The notes beneath the pieces were generated by a model. That model was not told the origin of the DNA. It saw only the letters and a program-made list of their open reading frames with translations, and made no database searches. Made by a program: the position numbers and the translations under genes. A stretch of DNA of 64,000 nucleotides from Trichomonas vaginalis G3 (taxonomy: Eukaryota; Parabasalia; Trichomonadida; Trichomonadidae): contig NC_067205.1 in assembly GCF_026262505.1 (NCBI RefSeq), forward strand, positions 11,656,001-11,720,000, written 5' to 3'. Shown in pieces: positions 51,847 to 64,000 of the stretch (position 1 is its first letter; the number at the start of each line of letters is the position of its first letter).

Positions 51847-52624
51847 TTAACGACTTATATAAACTTATCGACTATAACGGATGGAATCATAATTTCTTAA
51901 CTTCTTTGTTCGGTTTCAATTTTGCCTTAGACCGAATCCTTTCATGATATTCGACCATGTACTTCATGTTACTGGTCTCCTTGTTCAAGGACATACTAAT
52001 ATATTCAATAAGGTTAAACTGCATTTATTTTTTATGAAAGTTTTTACTTGATTTTATGAATATATCTTTATGAAACCAATAAAATCACATTATCTTTGAA
52101 TACACGAATCAGCTGATCCTGGCCTTTCTATTGACCTCTTTAATTAGATAGACAATTCGATTTTAAATATATTTTGCAACTTTTCTTAAATGAAGGTTTC
52201 GACATAATATTCTATATGTTGTTGAAATTACGTATACCGATGATTATCGTAATATTTTCTTGTTGTTTAATCGATGAAATTTAATTGAATTCTCGATAAA
52301 AACATATTATTCTCGGTTTCTAAGTCCAAGTCTTATTTCATGGAAATGAAATAAAAAATATTAACAAATTGATTTATGAAAACTATGTTGCTCTCATCAT
52401 TATGCAAATTCCATAAATGCATTTTTAGTTTGACAAGAAAATCAAACTTATGGAAAACATAACAAAATAAAATTCATACAAGATTAAGTAGTTGAACCCA
52501 TAGTAATTTTTGATTTTATTATGTTACCAGTATGATATGAAATTTTTATAGCATATTAGAGGAATAGTTTAAATCTAGCTTTATATCAAAAAATATAACG
52601 TTCGTCATTTCAAATCGGAAAATT

Positions 52625-53773
52625 TTAGTTTAATCCTAAAATGATAAAAGTGAATAATATTGAAGAAGGGATATATGATGAATAGAAAGTGGGACATTTC
52701 AAAGTGTCGAGAATTGTTAAAATGAGTTGTCCGTTGCCTTCCCAAATACCAGCATAGTTTCGAATATCATTGAAGAAATAACCATCACTAGAGTTGAATG
52801 CATATGGTTGACTACCAATATTTTTATAAAAACTATCGTAGACTGTGATATTTCCACTGGGGTAATCTAATGCTTTAGTTAGTGCCCATGAACTTCCTCC
52901 TCCTGAACCTCCATTTCTATTCAATCCTGCAAAACCGCCAAACCAACCAGCTCCTGCACCTGGACGGTCACTTGTACCATCCGCAGATTTAACACCGTGC
53001 TCATGTAATGATGAATATTGTCGTGCAGATTCTCCATATCCAAAACTGAAGCCAAAAGAAGAATTTGCCAATCTTTCGCCATTATATTTTCCATCTACCC
53101 AATAACCTTGCGAAATAATTCCTCCTCCTGAACCTCCTGAGCCATCATCTGGACCTCGAAACTCAGTATTCACGCTAGCACTATTGTCTGAGCCACCACC
53201 GCCGCCGCTTACAATAACGCGATGCCAGAGATCGTTCTTCTCAAATTTGACACATGTTTGGCCGCCTCCGCTCCCTGAGCCATTATCAACTTCATTTCGA
53301 TACCAATTAGCTGCGTATCCGCCACCGCCATATCCTCCAGCAACCATATTTTCTTGGATATAGCATCGCTCTGTTTGTTCCTCTGTAATTTTGTATGTAT
53401 AGATTCCGCGACCGCCGATTGTAAAAAAAGTGGTTGTTCGCTTAGAAAGTATTATTGTTCCTGAGATATAACCGCCAGAGCCTCCTCGACTATTCTTTTT
53501 CTTGCATTCTGTGTTTCCGCCGAATGCAGTTACAATCTCTTGACTCGTGCAATTTCCATTCGAATCAATGAAAGTCGAAACTTTTCCTTCAGTTGCTCCT
53601 CCTGAGGCACCATACAACTCAAATTTGTACACACCTGCAGGTAAACTAACAAAATAATCTGTACATTCACTATTTGATGTACATGGATACTTGAAGATAT
53701 ATCTTTTATTAGTTTCATCAACAATAACATCTTCAGTCCTAATAGATTCATTTACAAGATGATATGAAATCAT
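52625..53773 (-). CDS. Glycine-rich surface protein, array copy 10 (last intact copy)
   Basis: Intact and identical in protein to copy 2. Sequence quality changes abruptly about 0.9 kb to its right: indels begin near 54670, inside copy 11. Confidence 0.85.
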   Translation of the reverse strand: MISYHLVNESIRTEDVIVDETNKRYIFKYPCTSNSECTDYFVSLPAGVYKFELYGASGGATEGKVSTFIDSNGNCTSQEIVTAFGGNTECKKKNSRGGSGGYISGTIILSKRTTTFFTIGGRGIYTYKITEEQTERCYIQENMVAGGYGGGGYAANWYRNEVDNGSGSGGGQTCVKFEKNDLWHRVIVSGGGGGSDNSASVNTEFRGPDDGSGGSGGGIISQGYWVDGKYNGERLANSSFGFSFGYGESARQYSSLHEHGVKSADGTSDRPGAGAGWFGGFAGLNRNGGSGGGSSWALTKALDYPSGNITVYDSFYKNIGSQPYAFNSSDGYFFNDIRNYAGIWEGNGQLILTILDTLKCPTFYSSYIPSSILFTFIILGLN

Positions 53774-54551
53774 TTAACGACTTATATAAACTTATCGACT
53801 ATAACGGATGGAATCATAATTTCTTAACTTCTTTGTTCGGTTTCAATTTTGCCTTAGACCGAATCCTTTCATGATATTCGACCATGTACTTCATGTTACT
53901 GGTCTCCTTGTTCAAGGACATACTAATATATTCAATAAGGTTAAACTGCATTTATTTTTTATGAAAGTTTTTACTTGATTTTATGAATATATCTTTATGA
54001 AACCAATAAAATCACATTATCTTTGAATACACGAATCAGCTGATCCTGGCCTTTCTATTGACCTCTTTAATTAGATAGACAATTCGATTTTAAATATATT
54101 TTGCAACTTTTCTTAAATGAAGGTTTCGACATAATATTCTATATGTTGTTGAAATTACGTATACCGATGATTATCGTAATATTTTCTTGTTGTTTAATCG
54201 ATGAAATTTAATTGAATTCTCGATAAAAACATATTATTCTCGGTTTCTAAGTCCAAGTCTTATTTCATGGAAATGAAATAAAAAATATTAACAAATTGAT
54301 TTATGAAAACTATGTTGCTCTCATCATTATGCAAATTCCATAAATGCATTTTTAGTTTGACAAGAAAATCAAACTTATGGAAAACATAACAAAATAAAAT
54401 TCATACAAGATTAAGTAGTTGAACCCATAGTAATTTTTGATTTTATTATGTTACCAGTATGATATGAAATTTTTATAGCATATTAGAGGAATAGTTTAAA
54501 TCTAGCTTTATATCAAAAAATATAACGTTCGTCATTTCAAATCGGAAAATT

Positions 54552-55700
54552 TTAGTTTAATCCTAAAATGATAAAAGTGAATAATATTGAAGAAGGGATA
54601 TATGATGAATAGAAAGTGGGACATTTCAAAGTGTCGAGAATTGTTAAAATGAGTTGTCCGTTGCCTTCCCCAAATACCAGCATAGTTTCGAATATCATTG
54701 AAGAAATAACCATCACTAGAGTTGAATGCATATGGTTGACTACCAATATTTTTTAAAAAAACGTAGACTGTGATATTTCCACTGGGGTAATCTAATGCTT
54801 TTAGTGCCCATGAACTTCCTCCTCCTGAACCTCCATTTCTATTCAATCCTGCAAAAACCGCCAAACCAACCAGCTCCTGCACCTGGACGGTCACTTGTAC
54901 CATCCGCAGATTTAACACCGTGCTCATGTAATGATGAATATTGTCGTGCAGATTCTCCATATCCAAAACTGAAGCCAAAAGAAGAATTTGCCAATCTTTC
55001 GCCATTATATTTTTCCATCTACCCAATAACCTTGCGAAATAATTCCTCCTCCTGAACTCCTGAGCCATCATCTGGACCTCGAAACTCAGTATTCACGCTA
55101 GCACTATTGTCTGAGCCACCACCGCCGCCGCTTACAATAACGCGATGCCAGAGATCGTTCTTCTCAAATTTGACACATGTTTTGGGCCGCCTCCGCTCCC
55201 TGAGCCATTATCAACTTCATTTCGATACCAATTAGCTGCGTATCCGCCACCGCCATATCCTCCAGCAACCATATTTTCTTGGATATAGCATCGCTCTGTT
55301 TGTTCCTCTGTAATTTTGTATGTATAGATTTCCGCGACCGCCGATTGTAAAAAAGTGGTTGTTCGCTTAGAAAGTATTATTGTTCCTGAGATATAACGCC
55401 CAGAGCCTCCTCGACTATTCTTTTTCTTGCATTCTGTGTTTCCGCCGATGCAGTTACAATCTCTTGACTCGTGCAATTTCCATTCGAATCAATGAAAGTC
55501 GAAACTTTTTCCTTCAGTTGCTCCTCCTGAGGCACCATACAACTCAAATTTGTACACACCTGCAGGTAAACTAACAAAATAATCTGTACATTCACTATTT
55601 GATGTACATGGATACTTGAAGATATATCTTTTATTAGTTTCATCAACAATAACATCTTTCAGTCCTAATAGATTTCATTTACAAGATGATATGAAATCAT
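54552..55700 (-). pseudogene. Glycine-rich surface protein, array copy 11, frameshifted
   Basis: The same gene with many one- to four-base gains and losses. Examples are an extra C near 54670, changes near 54750-54765, a four-base loss near 54802, an extra A near 54856, a loss near 55056, two extra bases near 55182 and a loss near 55448. Gains and losses nearly cancel, so total length is again 1149. No substitution pattern suggests natural decay. It is probably an intact gene in poorly polished sequence. Confidence 0.75.
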
Positions 55701-56481
55701 TTAACGACTTATATAAACTTATCGACTATAACGGATGGAATCATAATTTCTTAACTTCTTTGTTCGGTTTCAATTTTGCCTTAGACCGAATCCTTTCATG
55801 ATATTCGACCATGTACTTCATGTTACTGGTCTCCTTGTTCAAGGACATACTAATATATTCAATAAGGTTAACCTGCATTTATTTTTTATGAAAGTTTTTA
55901 CTTGATTTATGAATATATCTTTATGAAACCAATAAAATCACATTATCTTTGAATACACGAATCAGCTGATCCTGGCCTTTCTATTGACCTCTTTAATTAG
56001 ATAGACAATTCGATTTTTAAATATATTTTGCAACTTTTCTTAAATGAAGGTTTCGACATAATATTCTATATGTTGTTGAAATTACGTATACCGATGATTA
56101 TCGTAATATTTTCTTGTTGTTTAATCGATGAAATTTAATTGAATTCTCGATAAAAACATATTATTCTCGGTTCTAAGTCCAAGTCTTATTTCATGGAAAT
56201 GAAATAAAAAATATTAACAAATTGATTTATGAAAACTATGTGCTCTCATCATTATGCAAATTCCATAAATTGCATTTTTAGTTTGACAAGAAAATTCAAA
56301 CTTAATGGAAACATAACAAAATAAAATTCATACACAGATTAAGTAGTTGAACCCATAGTAATTTTTGATTTTTATTATGTTACCAGTATGATATGAAATT
56401 TTTATAGCATATTAGAGGAATAGTTTAAATCTAGCTTTATATCAAAAATATAACGTTTCGTCATTTTCAAATCGGAAAATT

Positions 56482-57627
56482 TTAGTTTAATCCTAAAATG
56501 ATAAAAAGTGAATAATATTGAAGAAGGGATTATGATGAATAGAAAGTGGGACATTTCAAAGTGTCGAGAATTGTTAAAATGAGTTGTCCGTTGCCTTCCC
56601 AAATACCAGCATAGTTTCGAATATCATTGAAGAAATAACCATCACTAGAGTTGAATGCATATGGTTGACTACCAATATTTTTTTATAAAAACTATCGTAG
56701 ACTGTGTGATTATTCCACTGGGGTAATCTAATGCTTTAGTTAGTGCCCATGAACTTCCTCCTCCTGAACCTCATTTCTATTCAATCCTGCAAAACCGCCA
56801 AACCAACCAGCTTCCTGCACCTGACGGTCACTTGTACCATCCGCAGATTTAACACCGTGCTCATGTAATGATGAATTTGTCGTGCAGATTCTCCATATCC
56901 AAAACTGAAGCCAAAAGAAGAATTTGCCAATCTTTCGCCATTATATTTTCCATCTACCCAATAACCTTGCGAAATAATTCCTCCTCCTGAACCTCCTGAG
57001 CCATCATCTGGACCTCGAAACTCAGTATTCACGCTAGCACTATTGTCTGAGCCACCACCGCCCCGCTTACAATAACGCGATGCCAGAGATCGTTCTTCTC
57101 AAATTTGACACATGTTTGGCCGCCTCCGCTCCCTGAGCCATTATCAACTTCATTTCGATACCAATTAGCTGCGTATCCGCCACCGCCATATCCTCCAGCA
57201 ACCATATTTTCTTGGATATAGCATCGCTCTGTTTGTTCCTGTAATTTTGTATGTATAGATTCCGCGACCGCCGATTGTAAAAAAAGTGGTTGTTCGCTTA
57301 GAAAGTATTATGTTCCTGAGATATAACCGCCAGAAGCCTCCTCGACTATTCTTTTCTTGCATTCTGTGTTTCCGCCGAATGCAGTTACAATCTCTTGACT
57401 CGTGCAATTCCATTCGAATCAATGAAAGTCGAAACTTTTCCTTCAGTTGCTTCCTCCTGAGGCACCATACAACTCAAATTTGTACACACCTGCAGGTAAA
57501 CTAACAAATAATCTGTACATTCACTATTTGATGTACATGGATACTTGAAGATATATCTTTATTTTAGTTTTCATCAACAATAACATCTTCAGTCCTAATA
57601 GATTCATTCAAGATGATATGAAATCAT
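56482..57627 (-). pseudogene. Glycine-rich surface protein, array copy 12, frameshifted
   Basis: Scattered indels (for example near 56530, 56690, 56708, 56772, 56812, 57062, 57239, 57312 and 57560) split the frame into short pieces. Adjacent spacer DNA is equally affected. Confidence 0.75.
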
Positions 57628-58401
57628 TTAACGACTTATATAAACTTATCGACTATAACGGATGGAATCATAATTTCTTAACTTCTTTGTTCGGTTTCAA
57701 TTTTGCCTTAGACCGAATCCTTCATGATATTCGACCATGTACTTCATGTTACTGGTCTCTCCTTGTTCAAGGACATACTAATATATTCATAAGGTTAAAC
57801 TGCATTTATTTTTTATGAAAGTTTTTACTTGATTTTATGAATATATCTTTATGAAACCAATAAAATCACATTATCTTTGAATACACGAATCAGCTGATCC
57901 TGGCCTTTCTATTGACCTCTTTAATTAGATAGACAATTCGAAAAATATATTTTGCAACTTTTCTTAATGAAGTTTCGACATAATATTCTATATGTTGTTG
58001 AAAATTACGTATACCGATGATTATCGTAATATTTTCTTGTTGTTTAATCGATGAAATTTAATTGAATTCTCGATAAAAACATATTATTCTCGGTTTCTAA
58101 GTCCAAGTCTTATTTCATGGAAATGAAATAAAAAATATTAACAAATTGATTTATGAAAACTATGTTGCTCTCATCATTATGCAAATTCCATAAATGCATT
58201 TTTAAGTTTGACAAGAAAATCAAACTTATGGAAAACATAACAAATAAAATTCATACAAGATTAAGTAGTTGAACCCATAGTAATTTTTGATTTTATTATG
58301 TTACCAAGTATGATTGAAATTTTTATAGCATATTAGAGGAATAGTTTAAATCTAGCTTTATATCAAAAAATATAACGTTCGTCATTTCAAATCGGAAAAT
58401 T

Positions 58402-59546
58402 TTAGTTTAATCCTAAAATGATAAAAGTGAATAATATTGAAGAAGGGATATATGATGAATAGAAAGTGGGACATTCAAAGTGTCGAGAATTGTTAAAATG
58501 AGTTGTCCGTTGCCTTCCCAAATACCAGCATAGTTTTCGAATATCATTGAAGAAATAACCATCACTAGAGTTGAATGCATATGGTTGACTACCAATATTT
58601 TTATAAAAACTATCGTAGACTGTGATATTTCCACTGGGGTAATCTAATGCTTTAGTTAGTGCCCATGAACTTCCTCCTCCTAAACCTCCATTTCTATTCA
58701 ATCCTGCAAAACCGCCAAACCAACCAGCTCCTGCACCTGGACGGTCACTTGTACCATCCGCAGATTTAACACCGTGCTCATGTAATGATGAATATTGTCG
58801 TGCAGATTCTCCATATCCAAAACTGAAGCCAAAAGAAGAATTTGCCAATCTTTCGCCATTATATTTTCCATCTACCCAATAACCTTGCGAAATAATTCTC
58901 CTCCTGAACCTCCTGAGCCATCATCTGGACCTCGAAACTCAGTATTCACGCTAGCACTATTGTCGAGCCACCACCGCCGCCGCTTACAATAACGCGATGC
59001 CAGAGATCGTTCTTCTCAAATTTGACACATGTTTGGCCGCCTCCGCTCCCTGAGCCATTATCAACTTCATTTCGATACCAATTAGCTGCGTATCCGCCAC
59101 CGCCATATCTCTCAGCAACCATATTTTCTTGGATATAGCATCGCTCTGTTTGTTCCTCTGTAATTTTGTATGTATAGATTCCGCGACCGCCGATTGTAAA
59201 AAAAGTGGTTGTTCGCTTAGAAAGTATTATTGTTCCTGAGATATAACCGCCAGAGCCTCCTCGACTATTCTTTTTCTTGCATTCTGTGTTTCCGCCGAAT
59301 GCAGTTACAATCTCTTGATCGTGCAATTTCCATTCGAATCAATGAAAGTCGAAACTTTTCCTCAGTTGCTCCTCCTGAGGCACCATACAACTCAAATTTG
59401 TACACACCTGCAGGTAAACTAACAAAATAATCTGTACATTCACTATTTGATGTACATGGATACTTGAAGATATATCTTTTATTAGTTTCATCAACAATAA
59501 CATCTTCAGTCCTAATAGATTCATTTACAAGATGATATGAAATCAT
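58402..59546 (-). pseudogene. Glycine-rich surface protein, array copy 13, frameshifted
   Basis: Single-base losses and gains near 58473, 58536, 58898, 58964, 59320 and 59361, a small rearrangement near 59108 and one substitution near 58681. Long stretches between them match copy 2 exactly. Confidence 0.75.
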
Positions 59547-60322
59547 TTAACGACTTATATAAACTTATCGACTTAAACGGATGGAATCATAATTTCTTAA
59601 CTTCTTTGTTCGGTTTCAATTTTGCCTTACCGAATCCTTTCATGATATTCGACATGTACTTCATGTTACTGGTCTCCTTGTTCAAGGACATACTAATATA
59701 TTCAATAAGGTTAAACTGCATTTATTTTTTATGAAAGTTTTTACTTGATTTTATGAATATATCTTTATGAAACCAATAAAATCACATTATCTTTGAATAC
59801 ACGAATCAGCTGATCCTGGCCTTTCTATTGACCTCTTTAATTAGATAGACAATTCGATTTTAAATATATTTTGCAACTTTTCTTAAATGAAGGTTTCGAC
59901 ATAATATTCTATATGTTGTTGAAATTACGTATACCGATGATTATCGTAATATTTTCTTGTTGTTTAATCGATGAAATTTAATTGAATTCTCGATAAAAAC
60001 ATATTATTCTCGGTTTCTAAGTCCAAGTCTTATTTCATGGAAATGAAATAAAAAATATTAACAAATTGATTTATGAAAACTATGTTGCTCTCATCATTAT
60101 GCAAATTCCATAAATGCATTTTTAGTTTGACAAGAAAATCAAACTTATGGAAAACATAACAAAAATAAAATTCATACAAGATTAAGTAGTTGAACCCATA
60201 GTAATTTTTGATTTTATTATGTTACCAGTATGATATGAAATTTTTATAGAATATTAGAGGAATAGTTTAAATCTAGCTTTATATCAAAAAATATAACGTT
60301 CGTCATTTCAAATCGGAAAATT

Positions 60323-61467
60323 TTAGTTTAATCCTAAAATGATAAAAGTGAATAAATTGAAGAAGGGATATATATGAATAGAAAGTGGGACATTTCAAAG
60401 TGTCGAGAATTGTTAAAATGAGTTGTCCGTTGCCTTCCCAAATACCAGCATAGTTTCGAATATCATTGAAGAATAAACCATCACTAGAGTTGAATGCATA
60501 TGGTTGACTACCAATATTTTTATAAAAACTATCGTAGACTGTGATATTTCCACTGGGGTAATCTAATGCTTTAGTTAGTGCCCATGAACTTCCTCCTCCT
60601 GAACCTCCATTTCTATTCAATCCTGCAAAACCGCAAACCAACCAGCTCCTGCACCTGGACGGTCACTTGTACCATCCGCAGATTTAACACCGTGCTCATG
60701 TAATGATGAATATTGTCGTGCAGATTCTCCATATCCAAAACTGAAGCCAAAAGAAGAATTGCCAATCTTTCGCCATTATATTTTCCATCTACCCAATAAC
60801 CTTGCGAAATAATTCCTCCTCCTGAACCTCCTGAGCCATCATCTGGACCTCGAAACTCAGTATTCACGCTAGCACTATTGTCTGAGCCACCACCCGCCGC
60901 CGCTACAATAACGCGATGCCAGAGATCGTTCTCTCAAATTTGACACATGTTTTGGCCGCCTCCGCTCCCTGAGCCATTATCAACTTCATTTCGATACCAA
61001 TTAGCTGCGTATCCGCCACCGCCATATCCTCCAGCAACCATATTTTCTTGGATATAGCATCGCTCTGTTTGTTCCTCTGTAATTTTGTATGTATAGATTC
61101 CGCGACCGCCGATTGTAAAAAAAGTGGTTGTTCGCTTAGAAAGTATTATTGTTCCTGAGATATAACCGCCAGAGCCTCCTCGACTATTCTTTTTCTTGCA
61201 TTCTGTGTTTCCGCCGAATGCAGTTACAATCTCTTGACTCGTGCAATTTCCATTCGAATCAATGAAAGTCGAAACTTTTCCTTCAGTTGCTCCTCCTGAG
61301 GCACCATACAACTCAAATTTGTACACACCTGCAGGTAAACTAACAAAATAATCTGTACATTCACTATTTGATGTACATGGATACTTGAAGATATATCTTT
61401 TATTAGTTTCATCAACAATAACATCTTCAGTCCTAATAGATTCATTTACAAGATGATATGAAATCAT
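60323..61467 (-). pseudogene. Glycine-rich surface protein, array copy 14, frameshifted
   Basis: The N-terminal 170 or so codons read normally. Indels cluster near 60895-60950, 60760, 60633 and 60355-60375. Confidence 0.75.
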
Positions 61468-62242
61468 TTAACGACTTATATAAACTTATCGACTATAACG
61501 GATGGAATCATAATTTTTAACTTCTTTGTTCGGTTTCAATTTTGCCTTAGACCGAATCCTTTCATGATATTCGACCATGTACTTCATGTTACTGGTCTCC
61601 TTGTTCAAGGACATACTAAATTATTCAATAAGGTTAAACTGCATTTATTTTTTATGAAAGTTTACTTGATTTTATGAATATATCTTTATGAAACCAAATA
61701 AAATCACATTATCTTTGAATACACGAATCAGCTGATCCTGGCCTTTCTATTGACCCTCTTTAATTAGATAGACAATTCGATTTTAAATATATTTTGCAAC
61801 TTTTCTTAAATGAAGGTTTCGACATAATATTCTATATGTTGTTGAAATTACGTATACCGATGATTATCGTAATATTTTCTTGTTGTTTAATCGATGAAAT
61901 TTAATTGAATTCTCGATAAAAACATATTATTCTCGTTTCTAAGTCCAAGTCTTATTTCATGGAAATGAAATAAAAAATATTAACAAATTGATTTATGAAA
62001 ACTATGTTGCTCTCATCATTATGCAAATTCCATAAATGCATTTTTAGTTTGACAAGAAAATCAAACTTATGGAAAACATAACAAAATAAAATTCATACAA
62101 GATTAAGTAGTTGAACCCATAGTAATTTTTGATTTTATTATGTTACCAGTATGATATGAAATTTTTATAGCATATTAGAGGAATAGTTTAAATCTAGCTT
62201 TATATCAAAAATATAACGTTCGTCATTTCAAATCGGAAAATT

Positions 62243-63390
62243 TTAGTTTAATCCTAAAATGATAAAAGTGAATAATATTGAAGAAGGGATATATGATGAA
62301 TAGAAAGTGGGACATTTCAAAGTGTCGAGAATTGTTAAAATGAGTTGTCCGTTGCCTTCCCAAATACCAGCATAGTTTCGAATATCATTGAAGAAATAAC
62401 CATCACTAGAGTTGAATGCATATGGTTGACTACCAATATTTTTATAAAAACTATCGTAGACTGTGATATTTCCACTGGGGTAATCTAATGCTTTAGTTAG
62501 TGCCCATGAACTTCCTCCTCCTGAACCTCCATTTCTATTCAATCCTGCAAAACCGCCAAACCAACCAGCTCCTGCACCTGGACGGTCACTTGTACCATCC
62601 GCAGATTTAACACCGTGCTCATGTAATGATGAATATTGTCGTGCAGATTCTCCATATCCAAAACTGAAGCCAAAAGAAGAATTTGCCAATCTTTCGCCAT
62701 TATATTTTCATCTACCCAATAACCTTGCGAAATAATTCCTCCTCCTGAACCTCCTGAGCCATCATCTGGACCTCGAAACTCAGTATTCACGCTAGCACTA
62801 TTGTCTGAGCCACCACCGCCGCCGCTTACAATAACGCGATGCCAGAGATCGTTCTTCTCAAATTTGACACATATGTTTGGCCGCCTCCGCTCCCTGAGCC
62901 ATTATCAACTTCATTTCGATACCAATTAGCTGCGTATCCGCCACCGCCATATCCTCCAGCAACCATATTTTCTTGGATATAGCATCGCTCTGTTTGTTCC
63001 TCTGTAATTTTGTATGTATAGATTCCGCGACGCCGATTGTAAAAAAATGGTTGTTCGCTTAGAAAGTATTATTGTTCCTGAGATATAACCGCCAGAGCCT
63101 CCTCGACTATTCTTTTTCTTGCATTCTGTGTTTCCGCCGAATGCATTTACAATCTCTTGACTCGTGCAATTTCCATTCGAATCAATGAAAGTCGAAACTT
63201 TTCCTTCAGTTGCTCCTCCTGAGGCACCATACAACTCAAATTTGTACACACCTGCAGGTAAACTAACAAAATAATCTGTACATTCACTATTTGATGTACA
63301 TGGATACTTGAAGATATATCTTTTATTAGTTTCATCAACAATAACATCTTCAGTCCTAATAGATTCATTTACAAGATGATATGAAATCAT
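62243..63390 (-). pseudogene. Glycine-rich surface protein, array copy 15, frameshifted
   Basis: Frame breaks near 62709, 62872, 63031 and 63048. The remainder matches copy 2. To the right, only the spacer of the next unit (63391-64000) is inside the window, so the array continues beyond it. Confidence 0.75.
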
Positions 63391-64000
63391 TTTAACGACT
63401 TATATAAACTTATCGACTATAACGGAGGAATCATAATTTCTTAACTTCTTTGTTCGGTTTCAATTTTGCCTTAGACCGAATCCTTTCATGATATTCGACA
63501 TGTACTTCATGTTACTGGTCTCCTTGTTCAAGGACATACTAATATATTCAATAAGGTTAAACTGCATTTATTTTTTATGAAAGTTTTTACTTGATTTTAT
63601 GAATATATCTTTATGAAACCAATAAAATCACATTATCTTTGAATACACGAATCAGCTGATCCTGGCCTTTCTATTGACCTCTTTAATTAGATAGACAATT
63701 CGATTTTAAATATATTTTGCAACTTTTCTTAAATGAAGGTTTCGAACTAAATATTCTATATGTTGTTGAAATTACGTATACCGATGATTATCGTAATATT
63801 TTCTTGTTGTTTAATCGATGAAATTTAATTGAATTCTCGATAAAAACATATTATTCTCGGTTTCTAAGTCCAAGTCTTATTTCATGGAAATGAAATAAAA
63901 AATATTAACAAATTGATTTATGAAAACTATGTCTCTCTCATTATGCAAATTCCATAAATGCATTTTTAGTTTGACAAGAAAATCAAACTTATGGAAAACA

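Larger units (their letters stand above)
36160..64000. repeat. 1927-bp head-to-tail tandem array (gene plus spacer)
   Basis: Each unit is a 1149-bp minus-strand gene for a glycine-rich protein plus a 778-bp spacer. The left gene boundaries recur at 37210, 39137, 41064, 42991, 44918, 46844, 48771, 50698, 52625 and 54552, a spacing of 1927 bp, with one step of 1926 owing to one base missing in the spacer near 46386. The later, indel-bearing units begin at 56482, 58402, 60323 and 62243. Identity with copy 1 begins at about 36160, inside that gene, so the repeat boundary is intragenic. The array runs past the right edge. Coding and spacer DNA are equally conserved, pointing to very recent amplification or homogenisation. 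Confidence 0.97.

Noticed and set aside
36188-63368. A 73-aa minus-strand ORF recurring in most array units
   Set aside because: It is an out-of-frame reading of the first third of the glycine-rich gene. Its recurrence follows from the identity of the units, not from coding constraint.
36160-64000. CRISPR-like or satellite repeat
   Set aside because: The unit is 1927 bp with a complete gene, and there are no short repeats with unique spacers. It is a gene array.

Overview
The window is AT-rich protist DNA, most likely from a trichomonad (parabasalid), probably Tritrichomonas or a close relative. The evidence is long uninterrupted ORFs, an ankyrin protein with the trichomonad-type N-terminal region, a multi-GAF cyclic-nucleotide phosphodiesterase, a Rab GTPase, a very large BEACH-like protein, a Maverick/Polinton-like DNA polymerase, and surface proteins with the ALK/LTK-type glycine-rich fold. 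Species assignment is inference. No database search was possible.

Layout. (1) 1 to about 6.4 kb: the end of a Maverick/Polinton-like mobile element, all genes on the minus strand. It holds a protein-primed-type B-family DNA polymerase broken by several frameshifts, with an HNH-like zinc module between its exonuclease and palm motifs. It also holds an EF-hand-like ORF joined in frame across a TGA to a second ORF, a 38-codon ORF, a small protein with a duplicated domain, and two unrecognised ORFs. Five of its start codons carry the same 18-bp element at fixed spacing (TTTATT...AAATG), which the host genes lack. (2) 6.4 to 11.6 kb: mostly non-coding, with a few degraded repeats, possible gene relics, one unrecognised 121-aa ORF, a long hairpin and a tRNA-Asn. 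(3) 11.6 to 24.6 kb: host genes. These are the GAF/PDE protein, the ankyrin protein, the Rab, a glutamate-rich repetitive protein, a cysteine-rich ORF with no ATG, and a membrane protein interrupted by one in-frame TGA. (4) 24.6 to 27.0 kb: a gene-poor spacer with short repeats, a polypurine tract and a GC-rich palindrome. (5) 27.06 to 34.82 kb: a 2585-aa BEACH-like scaffold with a shortened BEACH core and a FYVE-like C-terminal zinc finger. (6) 34.96 kb: tRNA-Ala. (7) 35.28 kb to the window end: a head-to-tail array with a 1927-bp period holding 15 copies of a 382-aa glycine-rich surface-type protein gene, running off the right edge.

The array is the dominant feature. Copy 1 is a chimera, identical to the rest only over its first 272 coding bases and its upstream spacer. 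Copies 2 to 10 encode identical proteins. Copies 11 to 15 carry scattered single-base indels in coding and spacer DNA alike, which looks more like unpolished long-read sequence than biological decay. The array could be a recently amplified surface-protein locus, with copy 1 as the record of an intragenic recombination event.
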